From NCBI RefSeq assembly GCF_021134715.1, contig NC_060026.1:13507001-13571000 (forward strand): a DNA stretch of 64,000 nucleotides, read 5' to 3'. This DNA comes from Daphnia pulex (taxonomy: Eukaryota; Arthropoda; Branchiopoda; Diplostraca; Daphniidae). Within the stretch, counting starts at the first letter, position 1. Every line of letters begins with the position of its first letter. This document shows, one piece after another, positions 47,186 through 57,164 of this stretch. The translations under genes were made by a program, and so were the position numbers. The notes under the pieces were generated by a model, which saw only the letters and a list, made by a program, of their open reading frames with translations, did no database searches and was not told the DNA's origin.

Positions 47186-50100
47186 TTAAAGGGACGCCCC
47201 AATTTCCTCCTCCAACATGAATCCCGTGAAATGGGTGTTGTGCTCACCGTCGTCATGCAAATAAAAATTCGAGTATGAACCAGAATAAGAAATCGCCACC
47301 CAAACTCGATCGCCTTTTTTCATACTCAGCGTCGATTGGAGGGTCAACGGACTAAATTGATCCGTGGCGCTGTTGTACTCCTGAACAAAACTACTCGCAA
47401 TTAGATTGCCGTTCAAATAAAGACGAGAACTTAACCTAGAGTGAGATGAAGCTGAAAAAATTAACGAAGAACTTTTGAACTTCAGACGCGCCACTCCCGT
47501 GAAAGAGAAAAAATAAATTCCCGGTCGCGGTGCCGTGAATATTCCCGATGCCAAATTCATGGCATTTCCCTCGTTCACCCGCGCCAAATTGAACGTAATC
47601 GGAGTGTATTGGTTGTAACATTCAGAATTTCTCTGGACGTAGAAATGGACGGGCGCCGATTTGACGTCGGCGTATCCGATCCATTTCTGTGTGTCTGTAA
47701 ACAAAAGAATTAGACAAACAATAACCAGGAAACGTGAACAAGTCGTACCATTTTGATCAGCATTAAAGTTGCAGTAAATCATTTCCATCTTCTTTGATCC
47801 TTTGACAGAAAAGAATCCGCTCAGTTTATGCCCCATTCGCTGCAGATCTGCACACGAGTTCGGCATTTTACCAATGTCAACTTTTTCACTCGTTCGCTCT
47901 GTTAAAATAAAATTCAGATTCTTTTCATCGTGTCACATAAAACAATTCTTTCAGATTTTACCATTTAATTGGGTCGTCAAATCCGCAACGGCGGACTTGG
48001 TGCTGCTCAATTCCATTCTCGTTGAGGACAAATATGTTGTTGCAGTTTCCAATTGACTTAGAGTTGCTGAACCATTTCGTTCGATCATATTAAAGCAAGT
48101 TAATAAGTTTAAAGAAAAATGAATAATACCTTCAAGTTCTTTTCTCAGATTGTCTGCGGTGACTTTAAATTCGAACCCTAGCTGTTCCAATTTCGCTAAC
48201 AATAATAGAAAACAAAATGAATCTTATTTCTTTTGTTTTTCAATCGATAATTCAATGTTTTAGCATAACAGCTGTTAAATACCGTTTAGTATTGCTAATA
48301 AATCGTCGAAATTTTTCCTTAAATCAGTCCCCGTTTCCTTCAGTTCAGTTTTAGTATTCTCAAGCTCCTGCCTAGTCTCTAAATGGAATCGCATCATTAG
48401 TTTGTTCAATTTCCCACCGAGTTTTCATGTTCAATTCAAAAATAATTCTTAATATTCCTTCTAATTTTTTAGTCAAATCTGTCATATTAATTCTTATGTT
48501 TGCTAATACTAATAGTACTATAGTTTCCAAATCATTTGAGGTTGCTGAATTTTACCTTCCAGTTCCTTTTTCAGATTTTCTTCAGCAACCTTTAGTTCTT
48601 TTTCTTCTTGACCTATTCGTTGAAAATTCGCGTCACACTCTAAGAAAAAAAATTTATAGAATTTTTTTTAAACAAAAACATTTAATAAAAATTTTAATTT
48701 ACTTTTGAGTTCAGTTGACAAATTTGCGGTCGTGATTTTTATTTCCGCCAACTCTGTTTCAGTCGCTAAATTTATTGAAAAAAATTTTTGCATTTGAATT
48801 TCTTGCTAATCAGTATGTAACAATGAAATACCCTTTAATTTTGTAGTATAATTATTGACATTGGCCATGGTTTTGTCCAACTCGATTTTGCTTTTCTCCA
48901 ACTCCTGTTTAGTCACTTCAGTTCAATCACAACATCTTTTTAAAATGCTGTTTTTGTTTATTCTTAAATAATTAGAAATACCTGCTAATTTATTAGTCAA
49001 ATCACTCTTCACATTACCCAGTTCGGTGTTCGTATTTACCAAGTTCATCACAGTTGTCCTTAAGAGTTCTTTAGTATCTGAAATGAGATTGCAATTAATC
49101 AATTGTTAATTAAATGAAATGTTTCGTCAAAATGCCAACAAAAACCTTTGAGCTCGTCTTTCAGATTGTTCAATTCGTCGGTGATAGTCAATCTTGCACG
49201 TTCCATAACTTTAATCGGCGCCGACAGTTCGGCGGTCGTGTAACTGACACGAATGTTGTGATCCTGAAACGATTGAGAATCACGAAATGTGTCCAAATTG
49301 ATTCTGCTCAGTTGTATCGGTTTGGGCACGAATTTCTCTCCGTCCCATTGAACGTGGTTTCTGCTTTTTTGCAATATATTTTCCACTTCTGCTGTCAATA
49401 TTTCGGATGGGCGGGAAAAGGAATCGTTCCACATTTTTCCTGAAATTGTTGAACTGATTCTGTCCACGTCAGCCCAACTATTTGAGTCGTAATTGTGCTG
49501 GATTTTTTCTTTATTCTCCACATTTCTATTATGTTCATTCGAAATTTTCTTTGCGTTTTCACTCGTCTCGTTTTCTTGTTCGGTATTGTGAGTGTTGATA
49601 TTTTCTATTGCGACTTTAGTGTCATCATCAAAAACCAACACACCGGCAGTGACATTCGTGTCATCTCTGCTGGTTGTCGATTTGTCATCGCGAGTTTGAT
49701 TGCGGCTGGTTTGCTCTTGGTCTGTTGCTTCTGATCTTCTCATTTCATTTTCATTCGCATCGTTCGTTTGATTTGAGCGACCAGTTTCTCCATCCATTTT
49801 TACCTCCTCGTCTTGATTACTCGAATTTGATATTTGAATGACATCCGATTGTTTCTCCGCTTTTGGAAACATGTCCGCCAATTTCTTCTGAGTTTCCTTG
49901 TCCAGTTCGTTGATGATTTCATTCAAAGTTTTCGTCGTCCAATCCGGCCGGTGATTGTCCTCATGCCAGAAAACAGAGTCCCACATTTTGTCACTTTGTT
50001 CTCTTATGGTCGTCCTGGATGTGACCAGCAAATCTTTTAAAATGTTTAAAATTTGCGATTCCGTGTCCGGAGACACGACCTCGTAGTCGTCAAATGTGTC

Positions 50101-50871
50101 CATTCGGATGTTAGTGACCATTTCCGCCAACATTTTCTTCTCATCGCTGGCCGTCAAAAAAATTTCTTTTTTGTCTTTAAATTTCTGTAAAAGAGTAGAA
50201 ACCAATTGACCGGAAGTGACACTGTCGATGCTGATGGTCGTATGTTTAGTTTGCGACGTTTGCGATGACAAACTGTACAGCAGTTTTAAATGGTCAAATT
50301 GTTCGGGTTTAGATCGCATTTCGTTGGCCAGTTTATCGCAGATTTTCTGCTCATGACACGATAGAGAAAACCACAGGATTTTGCTCTCGTCATAATTGGT
50401 CCACTCTGGATACAGCCAATAATCCACTGTGGGTCTTTTGCTCGTGAGGATGACCTTCTCCAACGGAATAACTCTCACTTTATCGGATTGTATTTCTTGA
50501 CCGATAGATATTTTTAAATGTTTGACCACTTCCTTTTGGACTTTGTCGTTCCACATTTCCACACGAAATCTCATCTCTGGTTGATTCGTGACGTTGTTGT
50601 ATACACTAACGGCACTGTTTTGGTCCAATAGCGCAAGGGGAGAGTAGAAGTATTTTTTCTGGCTGGTACTCGTTGTTGCTTTGTGATTATTGGCGTGTTC
50701 GTAAATTTCAACGAGAAAGTCGCCGTACTCCATGAAAGTTAACGTGTCCGGTGAGATTTGCAGTTTTTCCCAAGAGGAAGAAACGCCGGGGTCGATTGAT
50801 TGGCAATTGCAGCAAAATAAGGCAAAAGCCAAAATGATGGCGAGGATGATTTGCATTGGAGTCATAGCCAT
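47186..50871 (-). CDS. Secreted coiled-coil C1q-domain protein with a large unrecognised N-terminal region
   Basis: Ten exons on the minus strand: 50871-49146, 49077-48982, 48915-48832, 48765-48703, 48639-48556, 48378-48283, 48195-48130, 48066-47962, 47898-47749, 47694-47186; all phases join to 992 residues. A signal peptide (MAMTPMQIILAIILAFALFC) starts a 575-residue single-exon region of unknown type: an ordered first half (LTFMEYGDFLVEIYEHA) and an Asn/Thr/Glu-rich, glycosylation-prone second half. Seven short exons of 63-105 bases, all phase 1-1, encode coiled coil (for example KQELEKSKIELDKT). The next exon has PNSCADLQRMGHKLSGFFSV and MIYCNF, like the start of fibrinogen-type heads. The last exon is a C1q/TNF-like head (GIFTAPRPGIYFFSF to HFTGFMLEEE). 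It is probably an extracellular oligomer, with either a lectin-like or a structural role. No function is assigned. Confidence 0.82.
48458..48502 (-). pseudogene. Degenerate coiled-coil cassette exon
   Basis: A 45-base stretch with a good acceptor (ATTAG|), the same phase 1-1 layout as its neighbours and a matching peptide (NMTDLTKKLE), but with GA where the donor GT should be. Skipping it leaves the gene in frame. Confidence 0.55.
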
Positions 50872-51775
50872 TTTGAATTAAAAGTTTTTCGTTTTTTATT
50901 GCAAATCAATTGAAATTCAGTTACTATTTTCCGAACCAATTTTCCGAAAATTAAAGAAAACGTACTATGGTAAAAAGGACCAACTTATCTTAAATGGTGA
51001 ATGGTGAACATATACCGAAACTAGATTAATTTATTGTCGCGATTGTCGGCCAATATTTTAAAAATGGGAACTCACACTTTACTGCGTATTCATAAAGAAA
51101 TATAACGACAGACTAATTCGATTTGGGTTCGTTCCAGAGTCTTGCCAGTGGGTAATCAAGTGTGTCGACTGTGTCGTATTTACGCGATTGACAACTATAA
51201 ACAGAGACTGTGTAATTTGATATGTTTTCGGGTGGGAGCAGAACGTAGGACCCATTCTGGATACGCAAACACATTTCGATCTTTTCCAACCAACGTACCG
51301 TGCAGAAAAATAAAATAGAAAAAAAGATGAGAGAAAATCTGAAATGTCACCAAATAAAAAACGGCACCGATGCATCGCGCTATGGATCGCATCAGGTTGT
51401 TGCTGTTGTTGCGATTGTCATCTACTGCTTAAATCCTGTTCTGACCTAATCTTTGCCTTTCGATTGCCTTTATTCATATTGGTTTTACTCTACCGCAGGC
51501 AGGTTACGGTGGTGCTATGGATCCGCTCCTTGGAAATTGTATCCTGAAAATTGTGAAATATGTAACCCGAACTAGCAGATCTCCAACCAATACCCTCCAT
51601 CTCGTTGCTGTTGCTGTTTCCACAAATCCAGCAGCGAACACTGGAATTCGTCCGACATGATGCGTGAAATCTCCAAGTCGTCGGTGGTGTCTGCAATGAA
51701 GAAGAAGTAAGAAAGGTAAATTTTTTTTCTTTTCTGGTTGGCAGTTGTCGTTGCCTTGTAAAAGAAAGTTGCCGA
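50872..51775. other. Upstream region of the large C1q gene
   Basis: Promoter side of the 47,186-50,871 gene. The part around 51,060-51,170 is duplicated near 51,945-52,050. No exon recognised. Confidence 0.4.
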
Positions 51776-52050
51776 TACTCCATGAAACTTAACGTATCCG
51801 GTGAGATTTGCAGTTTTTGCCATTTCCATTCTTGAATGGAAAACTTGAATGAGAAAGATTGATCTGTAGATGGTGAATGTACATACGGTGACCAGTATTA
51901 GTTCTATTTTACACTTCGACGTATGTTTCAAACTAAATGGGGATAACTCACGAATTACTGTGTATTCATACTGAAAAATCAGGCAAACTCATTCGAATGG
52001 GTTTTTCCAGAGTATCGGCATTGCGTGTGCAAGTGTTGGGTTGGGTTCGC
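51776..52050 (-). pseudogene. Truncated copy of the 5' end of the large C1q gene
   Basis: 51,776-51,822 repeats the part of exon 1 at 50,730-50,767 that encodes TLTFMEY (shared GTGAGATTTGCAGTTTTT), with the rest of the exon missing. Behind it, 51,945-52,050 resembles the upstream flank at 51,065-51,165 (shared ACTCAC, GTATTCATA and TTCCAGAGT blocks in the same order). So a piece holding promoter and start was copied and then lost most of its coding part. Confidence 0.6.
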
Positions 52051-52769
52051 GATAACATTATTAACTTATTTATTATTCGTTTGTTCGATTAAAGTCCAGC
52101 ATCGAGTGGACGGCTTAACAGATGTGTAATTCAATATTCCTGGCGTGTATAGTAATCCCGGGCAAGTAAAATAAAACGAACTAAAAGCGGCTAAAAGATC
52201 AGAGAGAAATGCCTCAAATTTTAGATTAAATCAGTATTGACTGTACCACCAACACTGAAGCACCATTGATAATGGCAGATTGATCTTGTTATTGTCATGG
52301 TTACTTTTGTAAATTGGCTGGCCAAATCGAAACGTCACGTAGGAACGTTACGTCAAACGTTACGTCAAACGAAACGTCACGTCAGGAATTTATTGAAGTT
52401 AAACAAGATAAAAACAAATGAAAGCGTTTCATTTTCGTGTGGATTTCATTTGATTTCAAGCTGCGACTGCCGTTGAGAATTCCAATATTCAAACGGATTT
52501 GAAGTGACAAAAGTCGACCAAATTGTCTACCCTTCCCTCTTATTTTTTCATAACGTTCATAACGTCTAGGGTTTGCAGATAGAATGTTGAAATTTGGCTT
52601 GTGTATTCAGTAAGTGTAATTACATCCACAGTTCAATTTTGTTAAAGAAATGTCCATTCCTTAATGAATTGGTAACGAATGAGTTTATTTCCTTTCCCCC
52701 TTAAAATTCCCTTCCCCAAAATTCGTGTTGACGTTCATTTTGCGAATTTTGGATGTTGAACCCGAAACC
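52051..52769. other. Intergenic region
   Basis: AT-rich, with a short run of ACGTCA-type direct repeats near 52,330-52,385. No exon recognised. Confidence 0.4.
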
Positions 52770-54731
52770 TCAGAGGGACGCCACAATTTCCTCCTCCAAC
52801 ATGAAACCCGTGAAATGGGTGGCGTGGCCAACGCTGTCATACAAATACGAGGATGAACCTTCGTACCAAGGATAATTAATCTCCACCCAAAGTTGATCGC
52901 CTTTTTTCAGGTTCAGCGTCGACTGGAGGGACAACGGGCTATATTGATCAGCGGGGCACTTACTCTCTATAACAGAACTCAATCCGATTCGATTTGATCG
53001 ACTGTTCATATAAAGAATAATATCTAAATAAGAAATATCAAAAGAAGATCTATAATCTTCAAGACGCGCCACTCCCGCGAAAGAGAAAAAATAAATTCCC
53101 GGTCGCGGTGCCGTGAATTTCCCCGATGTCAAATTCATGGCGTTTCCCTCGTTCACCACCGCCAACTCGAACGTAATCGGAGTTGAAGTTTTGTTAAAAT
53201 TAGAATATCTCTGGACGTAGAAATGGACGGGCGTCGATTTGACGTCGGTGTATCCAATCCATTTCTGGAAAACTTTTCATTCGATTATAAAATTAGATAA
53301 TTGCAACTGAATAATTCTTGAGAATCATCAGACATTTACCCGCATCGTCCGGTAGTTTAGTGAAATCGCAGTAAACTGATTCCATCATCGCCGATCCCAT
53401 GACGGAATAAAATCCGTTCAGGGTGTGGCCAATTAACCACAAGTCTTGGCACGACTTTGGTAGTCCAGTCAAAGTCACTAATCCGGTGCACACGAGTCGG
53501 CCCAGCGTGTGGACGCCGGATGAAGTTTCCAGTTGAGTTCGTCCGAAATTCAAACGAGTGACGGGCAGAACATTTTTGTCGGTAATGACACCTGCAATCG
53601 AAATTAATTTTATTCATCTTAATTCTGTACAAACGTGGGAACCGTTACACACCGTCGTCGACTAATTGAATTGGTGAAATCGTGTCGCAGTTGCATTTCA
53701 CTGCAGAATCGACACAGTTTCCATCAATTCCGCACTGGCAGGTGTGAACTCCGTCCGTGTTATTTCCGGCCCAAAAGTATTGCGCGTTTTCTTCTCTGTC
53801 GTTCCACCAACTGTAGGCGACGCCATTTAACTCGAACGGGACGTAGTAGCAGTCGTACTAATAATAAAATTCAAAATTCAAAAAAAAAAAAAGGAAAGAA
53901 AAATCAAACTACTGAAACTGACTTTAATCGACTGATGACATTCAGTGGACAATTCCATCAAAGCTTTTATTTGTCCCATTGACGAATTGTAGTTGATGGA
54001 GCGTGAATAGCACCCGGCATCGGCGCAGTGGCCCACATTTAAAGAAGATTCACTATCGTGTAGAATTGAGGTCGATCCTGTTTTCATGGAAAGATGATAA
54101 ATCAGATCTTTAATGAAAAATTTAGCTATTTTAAACTTTTTGACCTGATGTCATATCGCAGTAAACGTAAATTGGGTCATCGCCGACTCCTTGCCCGTCC
54201 GGATCGATCCAGTGCATTCCGGATGAAAGTGAAGGATCGATCGCTTGAAGTTGTCTGCATGTCCTTGGAATTCCGCTCTTTCCAGTTGATCGAATTGAAA
54301 TTTCTTTTTTAACTGGAAATAATTTTGAATCAGTGGAAACCGGAAGTTCAGTCGCTTCCAACAGGGAAGTTAATTTTCTTTCTTGGTCCTGAATTTTGAC
54401 TTCCAGTTGGACATTTTTGGCCTCTAATTGAATTACTTTCAATGCCAAATCTTGTCTTAGTTCATTCTGTCATAGAAAAGGCAAAAGTGTTTACCCACAG
54501 TGAAACTCTGAATTAAACTAACAACAGCAGACTTACATTTAGTTCAAGTTGCGCCTCTAGTTGCGTCACCTTTTCTTCAAGTTGAGCATTTTTAGCTTCA
54601 ATTTTGGCTTCTAGTCTCAATTCCAATTCTTGCAGTTTATCTTCTAAGGAAAATGTGGTAAGAGCAGAGGAACAAATTGCCCCGCAACTCAAAATCAACA
54701 TCAAACCAAAAAAACCCGTCAAACGAGCCAT
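52770..54731 (-). CDS. Secreted protein joining coiled coil, Caspr/neurexin-IV-like region and C1q head
   Basis: Six exons on the minus strand: 54731-54537, 54466-54145, 54077-53923, 53857-53653, 53591-53340, 53272-52770; 543 residues. A signal peptide (MARLTGFFGLMLILSCGA) is followed by a coiled coil (EAKIEAKNAQLEEKVTQLE). Exon 2 contains CRQLQAIDPSL, WIDPDGQG and YVYCDMTSG, as in fibrillar-collagen/fibrinogen-like heads. Exons 3-5 (ELSTECHQSI, YSWWNDREENAQYFWAG, CQCGIDGNCVD, CNCD, VDDG, VITDKNVLPV) follow the order seen in Caspr/neurexin-IV proteins. A second head start, SCQDLWLIGHTLNGFYSV, leads into the C1q domain. The last acceptor (AAAAG|TTTTCC) was chosen because the more obvious TTTTCCAG site breaks the frame; that choice is the weak point of the model. 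Confidence 0.78.
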
Positions 54732-55060
54732 TTTTACTCGATTTTCTTTGTAACAAAAGCGACACTTAACAATCGATAGAATAAAACTCTCCAGTCTAAA
54801 TACCTTTTGTGCTGTTTTATCAATCGCCTATCTTGCAAAGAGTCCAAAAAGATAACTACCGAGACTTTTGTTTCGAAATTTGGTTTTTACTGTTGTGCAA
54901 CATATTTTTTTAATGATGACTCAAATAGTTACGTCACTATTATAATCCAATCATCCGTTAATTTTAGTTGAATCTATAGGTTCAATAAGTTAATAGTAAT
55001 AGTTAATAATTAATGTTGTCATTCAAATCAGAAGAACCGCGATGCACATGATAAGTGACA
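54732..55060. other. Spacer upstream of the Caspr-like C1q gene
   Basis: AT-rich, with no exon. Presumably the promoter of the 52,770-54,731 gene. Confidence 0.4.
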
Positions 55061-55912
55061 TCATAAGTCAACCAGACTTGATCGCCTTTTTTCAAGTCCA
55101 GTGTCGACTGGAGGGTCATCACTATATTTAAAAGTGACGCTCGTGTCCTCTTGAATATAACTCGTCCCGATTAGATTCCCGTTAAAAAAAAAAAAATAAA
55201 CAGTAAAAAAGTAAGGCGATGGATCCGAAATACGGGGATGTCCCGTGAATGAGATAAAATAGATTCCCGGTCGCGGTGCCGTGAATTTCCCTGATGCCAA
55301 ATCCATGGCATTTCCCTCGTTCGCTCGCGCCAATTCGAACGGGACCGGAGTTGATTGTGTGTCATATGAAGAATTTCTCTGGACGTAGAAATAGACGGGC
55401 GCTGATTTGACATCGTCATATCCAATTGATTTCCGCAAATCTGCAAATAAAAGAAAATTAGACAAACAATTAATAAGTCAAATTAAAACATGTCGTACTA
55501 TTTTGATTGGCGTTAAAGTTGCAATAAATCATTTCCATCAATTGTTATAAATTTGAAGTTCCGTATCAGGAGATGCGACCTCGGAGTCGTCAAATGTGTC
55601 CATTCGAATGTTGGTGGCCGTTTCCACCAGCATTTTCTTCTCGTCGTTGGCCGTAAGAAAAATTTCTTTTTTGTCTTTAAATTTCTGTAAAAGAGTAGAA
55701 ACCAATTGACCGGAAGTGACACTGTCGATGCTGATGGTCGTATGTTGGGTTTGCGACGTCTTCAATGACAAACTGTAGAGCAGTTTAAAGTGGTCGAACT
55801 GTTCGGGTTTACCGGGGTTTACTTCACATTTCATTAGCCAATTTATCGCAGATTTTACACGACAGAGATAACCACAAAATTTTTCTCTTGTCATAATTTG
55901 TCCACTTTTTTT
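55061..55912 (-). pseudogene. Pseudogene of the large C1q gene, internally deleted
   Basis: 55,538-55,912 matches the part of exon 1 of the 50,871-47,186 gene that encodes KPEQFD through MDTFDD. It then jumps directly to the last ~40 bases of the fibrinogen-like exon (55,495-55,540), its intron, and a C1q exon (55,443-55,061). The middle of the gene, including all coiled-coil exons, is gone. The former donor GTACGA now reads AGTACGA, exon 1 runs into a stop at the join, and the C1q part is frameshifted near YSDDPPV and lacks the C-terminal HFTGF block. A 267-codon frame reaching up to 56,341 is open by chance. Confidence 0.85.
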
Positions 55913-57164
55913 TTTAATTTGTTGGTGTGGTTTTCTGCTGTTGATTGATTGGTTGGACTGGTGGCCAAATCCAAACGTCAAATTCCAAATCGAACGGTCT
56001 GATAATCCCAGCTCGTTTTGTTTTCTGTTTAATTTGGTCTCAGTTGTTTCTTCTCTGTAAATTTGTCTTTTTTTTTTTCGAAATGTGAAACATTCTGCAT
56101 TAAAATAATCAGAATTAAGTTGAAGTCGAAAAATGGAAACACACATTTTTCGGCGTTTGTTTTCTTTTGCGACCCACAATGGATGATGCCGGTGATCCAT
56201 CACCTCGCAAAATGACACGACAGCCGCCATTTTATCGGTCATCGCCCGACTTGAAAGTTCTGCCTTATACGCAACATTTGAATATTTAGGTCCAGTAGAA
56301 AAAAAAGTCTCAGATTCTGGGTTAGGCAATCTGCTTGGCATTCTGAATTCGTACGTTCCCCAACCAATTCTATGGCCCTCGCTGCATCCTCAAAACTTAT
56401 TTTTGTATGCGCCGTTATTTATCATGACGGTGCAATAGTTAAAGAATAGTAAACTCATCGCCTTTCTTTTAGAAGGAGAACTTTCGGGGATTACAGCACT
56501 TTGAATTGCGTCAGACCTTACTGCGATCGTCGTTTTTAATTATATGATCTTGTCAATATTTAACTTGAATTTTGAAATCCAATTTCGCTTTTTTTAAAAG
56601 ATGATTGACGCGGACGTGAGGTACGTGCGTGAGCTCGGACACACCAGTTATGTCTAGGCAAGGATATAGCTTTCTCCTTTTTTGGCGTTTTAACATTTAT
56701 TCGTGTAGAGTTTGAAATCACGTATGCGTGAAATGCGGAAGGGACTCCCCTCCCAAATATGGCTGCTCAACAACAAAAAAAGGCCTGTCCTCTATACGTT
56801 CGTTACTTGTGTAAATGGCCAAAAAAAAAAAAAGGATTTAGGTCTAACAAGTCGGTGAGGGCCCACTGGCCACCTCCAAGGAATAACGGGATAAATATAA
56901 GAAATTCAAACCTCCTTTTCATACACCTGAACAACTCATCACAAAACAGTTTGGCTCGAGTGTAGCTCCTCCGCCAAATATAATTTATAAGATTTCTCCG
57001 CTGTTTGCTCTTTGTTCAGACTGGTTCTCTCCACTTCTGTGCCCGTAGCTAACAATCATCAAGACTCGTATTTCAGCTCTCACTTTCTCTGTGATTACAC
57101 CAGCAAGGAAAAGTGTCGAATTAATTATTGTGTTAGACAGCAAGGAATAAGATATTGTCGAGAA
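55913..57164. other. Spacer between C1q cluster and ABC genes
   Basis: No recognised exon. It contains the chance extension of the pseudogene frame and the 5' flank and leader of the first ABC transporter gene. Confidence 0.4.

Noticed and set aside
55538-56341. 267-codon minus-strand frame as a real gene
   Set aside because: Only its 3' part is meaningful, as a decayed copy of the large C1q gene; the rest is chance and the join creates a stop.
57012-57164. Upstream extension of the first ABCH gene
   Set aside because: It would need a non-ATG start; the ATG at 57165 agrees with the layout of the tandem paralog.
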